The notes beneath the pieces are model-generated. The model did not search any database. It was not told the origin of the DNA and worked only from the letters and a program-made list of their open reading frames with translations. Made by a program: the position numbers and the translations under genes. From positions 309,804 through 373,803 of the forward strand of contig NZ_BMNE01000003.1 of assembly GCF_014646295.1 (NCBI RefSeq): DNA of 64,000 bases, read 5' to 3'. Shown piece after piece: positions 51,977 to 60,541 of the stretch (position 1 is the first letter of the stretch; the number at the start of each line of letters is the position of its first letter). Origin of the DNA: Nocardia rhizosphaerihabitans (GTDB lineage Bacteria; Actinomycetota; Actinomycetes; Mycobacteriales; Mycobacteriaceae).

Positions 51977-52794
51977 CCGGCGAAGTGGAAGTTGCCCGAC
52001 ACGCCGTAGACGGCCAGGGAGACGGCAAGGGTGACGAAGACGACGGCGGCCAGTGACGCGCGCACCGCGCGTCCGACGGCCTCACCGACTCCGGCGGGCC
52101 CGCCCGAGGCGGTGTACCCGAAGTAGGTGTGGATCAGCATGACGACCAGTCCCATCAGAATCGCTTGCAGAAATGACCACAGCAGGTCGGTCGGTACCAG
52201 GAACGACCGGAAGTAGTGGTCGTAGACGCCGCCGGATTGACCCCACACGACGACCGTGACCGTGCGGCTGGCCAGGAACGACGCGACGACCGCCACCCCG
52301 TACACGGGAACGATCGCGATCATCCCCGCCACGATGCGGGTCGAGGCGAGATACGGCACCGACCGCACGCCGATCACTTCCAGTGCGTCGATCTCCTCCG
52401 AAATCCGCATGGCGCCCAATTGCGCGGTCGCGCCCGCGCCGATGGTCGCGGCGAGTCCGACGCCGGCGATCGACGGCGCGGCGATGCGGACATTCACATA
52501 CGCCGCGAAGAACCCGGTCAACGCCTCGACACCGATGTCACCCAGTGACGCGTACCCCTGCAGCGCGACGACCGCACCGGCGGACAACGTCAGGAATCCG
52601 CAGATCACGACCGTGCCACCGATCAGCGCCAGCGCACCGGAACCGAGCGCGACCTCGGCGACCAAGCGCAGCGTCTCGCGGGGGAAACGCCGGACGGCGA
52701 ACGGGATTTCGAGGATGGCGTCGCGAAAGAAGACCGCTTGCCTGCCGACCTCGTCGAGGGTTCTCTTCGCTCCTGATACTCCGACGATCGTCAT
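51973..52794 (-). CDS. yrbEB: YrbEB, MlaE-like permease subunit
   Basis: A 273-residue permease with five or six hydrophobic helices and the MlaE-family EQ-like loop (ISEEIDALEVIGVRSVPYLAS, about 150-170). Works with YrbEA and the MceG ATPase, which is coded elsewhere. Overlaps yrbEA by one base. Confidence 0.93.
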   Translation of the reverse strand: MTIVGVSGAKRTLDEVGRQAVFFRDAILEIPFAVRRFPRETLRLVAEVALGSGALALIGGTVVICGFLTLSAGAVVALQGYASLGDIGVEALTGFFAAYVNVRIAAPSIAGVGLAATIGAGATAQLGAMRISEEIDALEVIGVRSVPYLASTRIVAGMIAIVPVYGVAVVASFLASRTVTVVVWGQSGGVYDHYFRSFLVPTDLLWSFLQAILMGLVVMLIHTYFGYTASGGPAGVGEAVGRAVRASLAAVVFVTLAVSLAVYGVSGNFHFAG

Positions 52795-53561
52795 CAGCTA
52801 CCCGCTGTCATCTTGATACCGATGGCGGTCGTCACGACGTTGACCAGGAACAACGCCATGAACGCGTAGACGACCGTTTCGTTGACCGCTTGTCCCACGC
52901 TCTTGGCGCCGCCCTTGACGGTCAGGCCCCGGTAGCACGCGATCAGCGCCGCGATGAGCCCGAACGAGGCGGCCTTGATCTCCGAGATCACCAATTCCGG
53001 TATCCCGGTGAGCAGCGGAATTCCGTCGACGAACGCGCCGGGGGTGACGTTCTGGAAGAACACCGAGAAGATGAAGCTGCCGACGATCCCGATCGCGCAG
53101 ACCAGCGCGTTGAGCAGCAGCGCCACCAGCGTCGAAGCCAGCACGCGCGGGGAGACCAGCCGCACGATCGGGTCGATGCCGAGCACCTCCATCGCGTCGA
53201 TCTCCTCGCGGATGGTGCGCGACCCGAGGTCGGCGCAGATGGCCGTCGCTCCGGCGCCCGCGACCACCAGCACCGTCACCACGGGACCCACCTGGGTGAC
53301 CGCGCCGAGCGTGGCGCCCGCGCCCGCCACATCCGAGGAACCGAATTCGGCGGCGAGAATATTGAAGGTGAAGCTGATCAACGCGGTGAACGGCAGCGCG
53401 ACGAGCAACGTCGGCAGCAACGACACCCGCACGATGAACCAGCACTGGCCGATGAACTCGCGCCATTGGAACGGCCACACCGCCATGCCGCGGAACGCGT
53501 CGGCCGACATGGCGAAGAACTCGCCGAGCAGAGTCAACGGGCGCGCAACGGGATTCGTCAT
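52794..53561 (-). CDS. yrbEA: YrbEA, MlaE-like permease subunit
   Basis: A 255-residue permease with the conserved loop SRTIREEIDAMEVLGIDPIVRLVSPRVLA (about 114-142) and the helix blocks of the MlaE fold. GAGGTGG precedes ATG 53561, and the start overlaps the upstream membrane-protein gene by 4 bases. Together with YrbEB it forms the inner-membrane core of the importer. Confidence 0.93.
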   Translation of the reverse strand: MTNPVARPLTLLGEFFAMSADAFRGMAVWPFQWREFIGQCWFIVRVSLLPTLLVALPFTALISFTFNILAAEFGSSDVAGAGATLGAVTQVGPVVTVLVVAGAGATAICADLGSRTIREEIDAMEVLGIDPIVRLVSPRVLASTLVALLLNALVCAIGIVGSFIFSVFFQNVTPGAFVDGIPLLTGIPELVISEIKAASFGLIAALIACYRGLTVKGGAKSVGQAVNETVVYAFMALFLVNVVTTAIGIKMTAGS

Positions 53562-54052
53562 CGGGTCCGCCACCTCTTTTCGGCCGTGGCGCTCTTGCCT
53601 GCCGTCGCGGCGACGAAGACGAGGAGCAATGTCCAGGCCGCGCCCGCGGTGAGTTCGAACAGCACCGTGCCGATTCCGTAGACCGGAGCCCCGCACCGGG
53701 CGAGCAACAGCGCACCCGCTCCGGCGGCGACTCCGGCGAACCCACCTGCCGCCAGCCAGGACAGCGTCGGGTCGGTGCCGGGAATCCGGTCGGCGCGCTT
53801 GCCGTCCCACGCACCCCACGCCGCCGCGGTCCCGAGGACGGCGACGGCGCCCATGCCACGGAAGTACGCGCCGTGCTGTGGCCACATGTCGAGCAGGGCG
53901 CCGATGAGCACCCGGACCGACACCATCACCGCCGCGCATCCGGCGCCACGGACGAACCGGGGATCTCCCAGCGCGCGTGCGATCACGGCAGGCGCACCGG
54001 CTCGGGGGTCGATGCCATGTCGGGTCAGGACATGGCTGCTCGGTATCAGCAC
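53558..54052 (-). CDS. Hypothetical four-helix membrane protein leading the mce operon
   Basis: A 164-residue protein with about four hydrophobic segments (about 35-56, 66-78, 98-117, 125-150) and no family I recognise. GTG 54052 has GAGGAAA five bases upstream. It overlaps yrbEA by 4 bases, so it is translated with the importer. Classical mce operons start at yrbEA; an extra leading membrane protein is unusual and may be an assembly or regulatory subunit. Confidence 0.8.
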   Translation of the reverse strand: MLIPSSHVLTRHGIDPRAGAPAVIARALGDPRFVRGAGCAAVMVSVRVLIGALLDMWPQHGAYFRGMGAVAVLGTAAAWGAWDGKRADRIPGTDPTLSWLAAGGFAGVAAGAGALLLARCGAPVYGIGTVLFELTAGAAWTLLLVFVAATAGKSATAEKRWRTR

Positions 54053-54272
54053 TACGTTTCCTCGCGATCGGGCGGCAACGCGCGGGACAGGTCAACGAGC
54101 GGAGAGGACGAAACCCTTGGCGTGGAAGAGAATGCGGGGCGTCGGTTGCCGGCTCGGCGACGTCGGTCGGCGGGGAATCGGCTGCCGGTCCACGGACCCA
54201 GCCCTCGCACCTGCCTGTTTCGACGTAGCGCATGTCACAGTAGGCAACCGTTGTGAGCTGGACCATATGCCG

Positions 54273-54305
54273 ATCGCACGAACCTGGGTCCGGCGTTCGT
54301 GCGAT
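54273..54305. promoter_or_regulatory. 11-bp perfect inverted repeat between pucR and the mce operon
   Basis: ATCGCACGAAC, 11 bases, GTTCGTGCGAT. It lies 14 bases after the PucR stop (minus strand), so it may be that gene's terminator, or an operator in the 266-base region that must hold the mce promoter. No U-tract follows. No gene is seen in 54053-54318. Confidence 0.55.
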
Positions 54306-54318
54306 GTGCACCAAGCCG

Positions 54319-55572
54319 TCAGCTGTCCTCGCGCCCGCCCAGCACGGTCGAGCCGAGCCAGCGGCAGGCCTGCAACGCGAGCTGGATGTCCAGCACGGTC
54401 GCCGGATCTTCGAATTCGTGTCCCAACCGCTCCGCGGCCTGCTGGAGCCGGTACTGAATCGTATTGCGGTGCAGGTGCATCGCCTCCGCTGTGGCGGTGT
54501 AGCTACGACCGCACGACAGGAACGTCAGCAGCGTTTCGCGCAGCCAGGCGTCACGTTCGTCGTCGGCCGCCAGGTCACCGAGCATCCGGCCCACGAATCC
54601 GCGCAGTGCGTCCACGTCCTCGGTCATCAGGGCCAGTGGCGTGATCTGGGCATAGGCCACGACCCGTTGTCGGCTCACCGCGCAGGCGAGGGCAACGCGG
54701 CGCGCGCGAGCGGCTTGCAGATGTGAACGCCGGAAACCACCTTCGCCGCGCTCGGCGTCGCCGAGCGCCAACCGGACATCCAGCCCCTGCTCGGCGAGCA
54801 CCGATTCCATCGCCTCGACATCGAGCGGCCCACCGCGGCGCAGCGGAACCCACAGCTCGACCTCACGCTCGTCGGCGGGCACCATCAGCGGAGGGCCTGT
54901 CGCGCCGAGCTGCTTGGCCAGCAGCGTGCGCGTCTCGTCGAACAGCGTCACCGCGTCGCGGGCGGACACCGACTCGTCGAGCCATGCCGCGACCGCGAGA
55001 TGGAACGTGTCGAGCCGATACCCGAGAGCTTGTTCGGCATGGTGGATCTCGGCGCCCGAGCCGGTCAGCAGCGTATCGACCCACTGCCTGCGCAGCCCGC
55101 TCCGGCTGCTCACCCACCGGTCCCGCTCTTCCTCGTACGCTTCACTGACCTGTTCGAGCATGCGATCGATCCACAGCGCGGTGCGGTTGACCAGCGCGAT
55201 GATGGTCGGCGCACTCGCGTCGCGACCGAGAGTGAGCGCGAATCGCATCGCCTGATCGACGAAGTCGGTGTGCGCCATCCGGTAGGCGCGGATCACCACG
55301 GTGATCGAGACATCCCGTTGCGCGAGCACCCGCAGAAACGACCGCACCGCCGCGGGCACCCGGATATCGGATTCGCCGACCGCATCGCCGAGGAAGTTGA
55401 TCGCCGCGATCACGTCCTCGACGATGCTCGCCTCCAGCAGACCCGCCATCCGCTCGTCCTCGGTGAGCTCGGGCAGCTCCGAGCGCGCCGAGGTCATCAG
55501 GTCGGCGACGAACGCCTCCATCCGGCGGCCCATCTCCAGGGCCACCGGTCGAAGGATGTTGTCCCCCCGCAC
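54319..55572 (-). CDS. PucR/CdaR-type regulator near the mce operon
   Basis: A 417-residue regulator with the C-terminal helix-turn-helix AEAMHLHRNTIQYRLQQAAERLG and an N-terminal helical domain (about 1-130) as in the PucR protein at 23713. GTG 55572 is the first start 8 bases beyond the esterase stop; no strong Shine-Dalgarno. Same direction as the mce operon and separated from it by 266 bases with an inverted repeat. Control of mce or of the esterase is inferred from position only. Confidence 0.85.
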   Translation of the reverse strand: MRGDNILRPVALEMGRRMEAFVADLMTSARSELPELTEDERMAGLLEASIVEDVIAAINFLGDAVGESDIRVPAAVRSFLRVLAQRDVSITVVIRAYRMAHTDFVDQAMRFALTLGRDASAPTIIALVNRTALWIDRMLEQVSEAYEEERDRWVSSRSGLRRQWVDTLLTGSGAEIHHAEQALGYRLDTFHLAVAAWLDESVSARDAVTLFDETRTLLAKQLGATGPPLMVPADEREVELWVPLRRGGPLDVEAMESVLAEQGLDVRLALGDAERGEGGFRRSHLQAARARRVALACAVSRQRVVAYAQITPLALMTEDVDALRGFVGRMLGDLAADDERDAWLRETLLTFLSCGRSYTATAEAMHLHRNTIQYRLQQAAERLGHEFEDPATVLDIQLALQACRWLGSTVLGGREDS

Positions 55573-55579
55573 AATCCCG

Positions 55580-56590
55580 CTAATCGCTGTCCTCGCCGAT
55601 CCGGCCGACCTTGCGGTCGAACGACCAGTTCTTCTGATCGGCGCGCAGGTACTGGCACACCTCGTCGATCGCTTGCTTGGCCTGCGCGAACACCGAGACC
55701 TCGGTGACAAAGCCGTGGAATACCCCTGGGTACCTGGTCGACGACACCGGGACGCCCTCCTCGCGCAGCCGCTGCGCGTAGGCCTCGGCGTCGTCGCGGA
55801 TCGGGTCGACCTCCGCGGTAATGACCAGCGCGGGCGGTAGGCCGCGCAACGAGTCCGCGCGCATCGGCGCGGCGAGTGGGTCGCCGCCGGGATGTCCGGC
55901 CCCGACGTACTGCTCCCAGAACCAGCGGGCGTCCGCGGCGCCGAGCAGCGGCGCGTCGGCGAAATCCGACCACGACGGTCTGGTGAACGTGTCGTCGACG
56001 GCGGGGTAGGCGAGTACCTGCGCCACGGGCAGCGCGCTGCCCTCCTCGCGGCGGTACAGGCACAGGGCGGCGGCGAGATTGCCGCCCGCGGAGTCGCCGC
56101 CGATCGCGATCCGCTCCGGGTCGATGCCCAGTTCGGGCGCCGATCGGATCAGCCACGCGTAGGCGTCGACGCAGTCCTCCAGCGCCGCCGGATACGGGTT
56201 TTCCGGCGCCAAGCGGTATTCGAGGGAGACGACCGTCCAGCCGGATCCGGCGGCGATCGCGCGGCACAGCTCGTCGGCACCGTCCAGGGTGCCCAGCACG
56301 AAACCGCCGCCGTGCAGGTAGACCAGGGCGGGCGCGGCGCTGTCGGAAGGCGTACCGTCCGCGCGGTACAGGCGGGCCGCGATCGCGCCGGCACGCGTCG
56401 ACACAGTCAATTGTCCAACATGGTCCAGCGGCGTGATCGGCTCGGCGGACGGGGCCGAGTCCACCAGCGCGCGAGCCTGCTCGGGCCCCAGCTCGCGCAG
56501 GGGTTTCTGCAGGACCTGGTCGATCATCCCGGCCACGGCTATGGCCTGGTCATCGAGCAGATTCCAGCACGCGGGCGCGTCGTCGTTCAT
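55580..56590 (-). CDS. HSL-family carboxylesterase
   Basis: A 336-residue alpha/beta hydrolase of the hormone-sensitive-lipase family. Oxyanion motif HGGG (93-96), nucleophile S167 in GGDSAGG, acid D262 in AEVDPIRD and H292 in VFHGF. ATG 56590 follows CGAGGTTTTCTC. Hydrolyses short to medium acyl esters. Divergent from the unknown protein at 56743; the shared 152-base region holds a palindrome with -10 TATGAT (56642-56637) for this gene. PucR follows 7 bases downstream of it. Confidence 0.9.
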   Translation of the reverse strand: MNDDAPACWNLLDDQAIAVAGMIDQVLQKPLRELGPEQARALVDSAPSAEPITPLDHVGQLTVSTRAGAIAARLYRADGTPSDSAAPALVYLHGGGFVLGTLDGADELCRAIAAGSGWTVVSLEYRLAPENPYPAALEDCVDAYAWLIRSAPELGIDPERIAIGGDSAGGNLAAALCLYRREEGSALPVAQVLAYPAVDDTFTRPSWSDFADAPLLGAADARWFWEQYVGAGHPGGDPLAAPMRADSLRGLPPALVITAEVDPIRDDAEAYAQRLREEGVPVSSTRYPGVFHGFVTEVSVFAQAKQAIDEVCQYLRADQKNWSFDRKVGRIGEDSD

Positions 56591-56636
56591 GAGAAAACCT
56601 CGCAAGTCGTTGACAACAAGTGATCTGTGCCTCACC

Positions 56637-56667
56637 ATCATAGTCACGTGACTCAGACATTTGACTA
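56637..56667. promoter_or_regulatory. Operator TAGTCA-N15-TGACTA, esterase/56743 promoter region
   Basis: TAGTCA (56641) and TGACTA (56662) span 27 bp; the inner AGTCACGTGACT (56642-56653) is itself a perfect 12-bp palindrome. It overlaps the -10 TATGAT (minus strand) of the esterase. A site of the same span occurs at 60364-60390. Confidence 0.6.
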
Positions 56668-56742
56668 GAAGTTCACGTTTCATTTGGGATCCGCTGTCGA
56701 CGGTGTACCGCGCACACGATCTCGTCGAATCGAAAGGACAAC

Positions 56743-57408
56743 ATGATGACCGAAACGACGATCGGTCTCGCGACACGCGGGGCTGACGCGGTCGGCGGGG
56801 TCGACATCCGGATCGAGGACGACGCGAGTCCGATCGTCCGGCTCATCGCCCGGACGATCGCCGATTCCCTCCGCGCCGACAGCTCCATCCTGCCCGCCGG
56901 GCTGTCGGGCGCGATCGCGATCCGCTCCCACGACACCCCGCAGTCCGCGACGATCACCATCGCCGACGGTGCCATCGCGGTGTCGGGCGGCGTCTTCGTC
57001 GAGCCCGACCTCGACGTGACCGTCGACCTGAACCAGTTCTTCGCTCCGGTCGGCGACCCTGTCGGCTCCTCCGAGTTCGTGGCCGTGGCCGTGGCGCTGC
57101 TGTCGCCGCCGCTGCCGGACTGGAAGACCGCGGCCGCCGGCTTCTGGGCCGCGACCAGGTCTGTCCCCGGCATTCCCGACATGCTGATCGCTGTCATCGA
57201 GGGCCCCGAGGGCCTGGATCAGGTCGTCTCGGGCGAGGGGGAGACCCACTACGTCATCGCAGGCCCGCCGGAGCTGCTGGCCGCCATCTTCACCGGCGCG
57301 ATCGATCTGCTCGCCGCGCTGTCCACCGGTCTCATCGGCGTGCGTGGCACGCTCGCGCAGCTGTCCGTGCTGGTCGCCGCATCCTGGAAGGTTCGTTACG
57401 ATGTCTGA
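56743..57408 (+). CDS. Unknown protein coupled to a glutamine-synthetase-like ligase
   Basis: A 221-residue protein with a beta-rich first half (AIAIRSHDTPQSATITIADGAIAVSGG...DVTVDLNQFF, about 55-105) that resembles the SCP2-like sterol-carrier fold, and a hydrophobic helical second half (about 170-205). No catalytic motif. AAAGGACAAC precedes ATG 56743. Its last 8 bases overlap the start of the ligase gene, an unusually long overlap implying close coupling. SCP2 relation is a guess from pattern only. Confidence 0.75.
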   Translation: MMTETTIGLATRGADAVGGVDIRIEDDASPIVRLIARTIADSLRADSSILPAGLSGAIAIRSHDTPQSATITIADGAIAVSGGVFVEPDLDVTVDLNQFFAPVGDPVGSSEFVAVAVALLSPPLPDWKTAAAGFWAATRSVPGIPDMLIAVIEGPEGLDQVVSGEGETHYVIAGPPELLAAIFTGAIDLLAALSTGLIGVRGTLAQLSVLVAASWKVRYDV

Positions 57409-58750
57409 AATCTCTACTACCGCAACGGCTCTCGCGCCGGATGTGCACACGGTCCGGATCGAGTCGACCAACCACGACGGCACGTTCCACGGTAAGAACA
57501 TCGCGCCGAAGAAGTTCGCCTCGACCTCGGAGTTCGGGCTGGCCGATCTGCTGTTCGGCCTGGATCTGGGCAATGCGCCGACCATGGGCTTCGCCTACCC
57601 GTCCTGGCGCGGTCACATCACCGACCTGCAGTTCCGGCCCGACATGTCCACGCTGGTGCAGTGGGAACCCGGCGTGCAATCGGTGATCGGTGACTACTGG
57701 CAGAACGACGGCACCCCGGTCGGCACCTGTCCGCGCAACCTGGCTCGCAAGCTGGTCGACCGGCTCGCTGTGCGTGGTTTCACCGCGACTATCGCGGTCG
57801 AGATCGAGGCCACCGTGTTCCAGGAGTCCGTCCACGAGGCCAGGGCGAAGGGATACCGCGACCTCACCCCGCTCGGTGGCTCCGCTGGCACCGCCTTGAA
57901 CCTCGCCAAGTCGAAGGACTGGGTCGACTACATGTCGGCGGTCGTCCGGCGCCTCGAGCAGATCGGCATCGAGTGGGAGGCGTGGAGCGACGAGGACGCG
58001 GCCGGTCAGGTCGAGCTGAATCTGATTCCCGGCGATCCGATCTCGGTGTGCGACAACTGGGCTCGTGCCCGTCAGGTGATGCGCGAGGTGGCCTTCGAGC
58101 GCGGGCATACCGTCACCTTCATGGCCAAGCCGACCGCCGGCTACGGCCAGGCTTCGCACGTCAATCTCTCCCTGCAGCGCGACGGTGTCAACGCGTTCTA
58201 CGCTCCCGGCCGACCCTCGCACACGATGCTCAACGCGGTCGCGGGGCTGCTCGCGACGATGCGCGGGGCGACCTCGGTCATGCTCCCGCAGATCACCTCC
58301 TACCGGCGCCTGGTCGACCTGAGTGGTCCGCCGACGACGGTGACCTGGGGCATCGCCAACAAGACCACCGCGGTGCGTGCGGTGGTCGGGCACCCCGCCT
58401 ACTCCCGCCTCGAATACCGCGTGCCCGGCGCCGATGCCAACCTGTACCTGGCGGTCGCGACGATTCTGGCCGGTGTGATCGCCGGGATCGACGGCAACCT
58501 CGAGCCCGCGGATCCGGTGAGCGATCTGGCGTGGTGCGCGCCCGACCTGGAACGGTTGCCCGACACCATCACCAAGGCCGCCGACGCACTCGAGTCCGAT
58601 CTGGTCCTGCGTGAGCAGCTCGGCGACGAGTTCGTCGACTACTGGGTCGGCACGCGGCGCTGGGAGTGGATGCAGTTCCACACCGCGGGCGGCGACCCGT
58701 TCTCCGAGCTGTCGGAGTGGGAGTCCAACCGCTACTTCGAGTTCCCGTGA
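57401..58750 (+). CDS. Glutamine-synthetase-like gamma-glutamylamide ligase
   Basis: A 449-residue GS-family enzyme. Visible landmarks: VEIEATVFQE (metal Glu), GQVELNL (metal Glu), GYGQASHVNLSLQ (His of the GxxxHxHxS region), TSYRRL (Arg of the active site) and LEYRVPGADANLYLAVA (the R-x-P-x-A-N-x-Y-L-A signature). The family ligates glutamate to ammonia or amines using ATP; PuuA-type members make gamma-glutamylamines. The next gene hydrolyses such amides, so an amine-degrading or detoxifying pathway is likely and plain glutamine synthesis is not. Shares its start with the unknown protein (8-base overlap). Confidence 0.87.
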   Translation: MSEISTTATALAPDVHTVRIESTNHDGTFHGKNIAPKKFASTSEFGLADLLFGLDLGNAPTMGFAYPSWRGHITDLQFRPDMSTLVQWEPGVQSVIGDYWQNDGTPVGTCPRNLARKLVDRLAVRGFTATIAVEIEATVFQESVHEARAKGYRDLTPLGGSAGTALNLAKSKDWVDYMSAVVRRLEQIGIEWEAWSDEDAAGQVELNLIPGDPISVCDNWARARQVMREVAFERGHTVTFMAKPTAGYGQASHVNLSLQRDGVNAFYAPGRPSHTMLNAVAGLLATMRGATSVMLPQITSYRRLVDLSGPPTTVTWGIANKTTAVRAVVGHPAYSRLEYRVPGADANLYLAVATILAGVIAGIDGNLEPADPVSDLAWCAPDLERLPDTITKAADALESDLVLREQLGDEFVDYWVGTRRWEWMQFHTAGGDPFSELSEWESNRYFEFP

Positions 58751-59511
58751 CCGCCGACTCGACCCGGCGCAAGCCCCTGATCGGCCTGACCGGACGACGG
58801 TTCAGGACGGAGCTGGTCAAGGGCTCGCACCCGGGCTACGGTCAGCGCCTCACCGACAGCTTCTTCTCCGATTTCGCGGAGCGGATCACGCGCGCGGGCG
58901 GTGTGCCGGTGATGCTGCCCTACGACGCCGATCCGGCGGCGCTGGGTGACTGGCTGTCCGGTGTGGTGATCACCGGTGGTCAGGACGTGCATCCGCGACG
59001 CTGGGGTGGGGACGAGTCGGTGGTGAGCGGCATCGATCCGCTCGCCGACCCCTCGGTCCACGATCCCAGCCGGGACGAGTTCGAGATCGCGTTGGCGCGG
59101 GTCGCGCTGGAGCGCCGGCTCCCGCTGCTCGGCGTCTGCCGCGGCATGCAGGTGCTCAATGTGGCCCTCGGCGGCACGCTGGTTCCCGACCTGCCGGTCG
59201 GGCCGATCAAGCACCTCATGTCGGTGGGTCCGGTGTCGGACGGCGATCCCGAGCACAGTGTCACCTTCGACGCGGGGACGATCGCCCAGAAGGTGTTCGG
59301 CGACCGGCTGGTGACCAACTCGTGGCACCACCAGGCGATCGATGTCTGCGGTGACGGGCTGGTTGTCACCGGTCGCACCGACGACGGTGTCGCCGAGTCG
59401 GTCGAGCTACCCGGAGCCCCCGTGCTCGGGGTGCAGTGGCATCCCGAGTGGATGATCACCGACGACGGCGCGCTGCGCTGGCTCGTCGACGCGGCTGCCG
59501 ACCGGCGCTGA
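58747..59511 (+). CDS. Class I glutamine-amidotransferase-like gamma-glutamyl hydrolase (peptidase C26)
   Basis: A 254-residue hydrolase with nucleophile C131 in GVCRGMQ, and H232 and E234 in WHPEW, plus the NSWHHQA loop, as in PuuD. Starts with GTG overlapping the GS-like stop (GTGA). PuuD splits gamma-glutamyl-GABA; with the upstream PuuA-like ligase this gives two steps of a gamma-glutamylated amine route. No oxidase of the PuuB kind is in this operon, though a DAO-like one is at 18603. Confidence 0.88.
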   Translation: MTADSTRRKPLIGLTGRRFRTELVKGSHPGYGQRLTDSFFSDFAERITRAGGVPVMLPYDADPAALGDWLSGVVITGGQDVHPRRWGGDESVVSGIDPLADPSVHDPSRDEFEIALARVALERRLPLLGVCRGMQVLNVALGGTLVPDLPVGPIKHLMSVGPVSDGDPEHSVTFDAGTIAQKVFGDRLVTNSWHHQAIDVCGDGLVVTGRTDDGVAESVELPGAPVLGVQWHPEWMITDDGALRWLVDAAADRR

Positions 59512-59527
59512 GCGACGCGGAAACATC

Positions 59528-59558
59528 TGTGGCCGCCACCTTTTCGGTGGCGGCCACA
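59528..59558 (+). terminator. Hairpin terminator after the amidohydrolase gene
   Basis: A perfect 13-bp stem TGTGGCCGCCACC, loop TTTTC, complement. It is between convergent genes (next stop at 59579), so it probably ends transcripts from both sides. Confidence 0.8.
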
Positions 59559-59578
59559 GTGCTGTGGGGTCGGCGCGG

Positions 59579-60256
59579 TCAGTCCATGCGCACCCAGGAC
59601 ACCAGCGACCGCATGTCCGGCTCGGGCGCGAGGTCGACAGGCCGGCCCGCGGGGGCGCCGGCCTCGCCGAGGTTGGCCGCCATCCACGCGTCGAGCACGC
59701 CGACGGTGAGTTCCACCTGTGCCCGCGCCACGGCGGCGTCGGTGAACACCAGCCAGTTGAGAGCGAAGCCGTCGGACAGCGCGGACACCACATAGATCAG
59801 CTGGTCGATCGTCTCCGGGTCGACCGGTCGGCCCGCGGCGGTCGTGGTGCCCGCGAGGATCGTGCGCATGGTCGCGAAGGCCTCGTTGTACACGACCTCG
59901 GCCTGCTCGCCCTCACGCTGACCCCAGCTGATCAGCTCGAGGATGGTCGCGCCGAAGTCCCGATTCTCCAGATACCACTCCAGTACACCGCGCAAGAGCC
60001 CGCGAGCGGTGTTCTGCGCATCGCTGTGGACATCGCTGCGGTGCAGCACGTCCCGATACTCGCCGGCGAGGTATTCGAAGACGGCGGCGAACAGCACCTC
60101 TTTGGTGGCGAAGCAGTAGTGCAGCGTGGCCAGGGGAGCGTTCGCCTCCTCGGCGATGCGGCGCGTGGTGGCTCCGTCCACCCCGTGGGCGGCGATCACG
60201 CGCACGGCCGCTGCCACCAGTTCGGCGCGGCGTTCGGCGGCGGGAATGCGAGCCAT
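59579..60256 (-). CDS. TetR-family regulator, likely of the CoA-ligase operon
   Basis: A 225-residue TetR protein; helix-turn-helix GATTRRIAEEANAPLATLHYCFATKEVLFAAV. GAAGGAG precedes ATG 60256. It is divergent from the ligase operon across 285 bases that carry the TAGTCA-N15-TGACT operator and two TTGATCAA palindromes (60287 and 60376). Autoregulation and control of the operon are inferred from position. Confidence 0.9.
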   Translation of the reverse strand: MARIPAAERRAELVAAAVRVIAAHGVDGATTRRIAEEANAPLATLHYCFATKEVLFAAVFEYLAGEYRDVLHRSDVHSDAQNTARGLLRGVLEWYLENRDFGATILELISWGQREGEQAEVVYNEAFATMRTILAGTTTAAGRPVDPETIDQLIYVVSALSDGFALNWLVFTDAAVARAQVELTVGVLDAWMAANLGEAGAPAGRPVDLAPEPDMRSLVSWVRMD

Positions 60257-60363
60257 GCGGTACTCCTTCGAGTCAGATCTGAACGATTGATCAAGTCAAC
60301 ACCGACATTACCAGCCTGACCTGCTATGAGGGGGACTGTCAGGGCAGGCGCGCCACAAATAGT

Positions 60364-60390
60364 TAGTCATATGCCTTGATCAAATGACTC
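60364..60390. promoter_or_regulatory. Operator TAGTCA-N15-TGACTC, CoA-ligase operon
   Basis: TAGTCA (60364) and TGACTC (60385) span 27 bp, as at 56641-56667. The arms extend to GTTAGTCATATG against GTGAGTCATTTG (10 of 12). A promoter candidate TTGATC (60376)-N17-TACCGT (60399) lies over it. No gene is seen in 60257-60541. Confidence 0.6.
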
Positions 60391-60541
60391 ACTACAGCTA
60401 CCGTTATGGCAGGCCTCACACTTCCTGGCGATCCGGGCCCATCGAAAACCACCCATGACGGCGTGCGTGCCGCGCCGGCCGCAGCCCGGCGACTGCAGGT
60501 CGATCGACGACCTACCACCTGCTACCCGCGAAGAGGACGAC

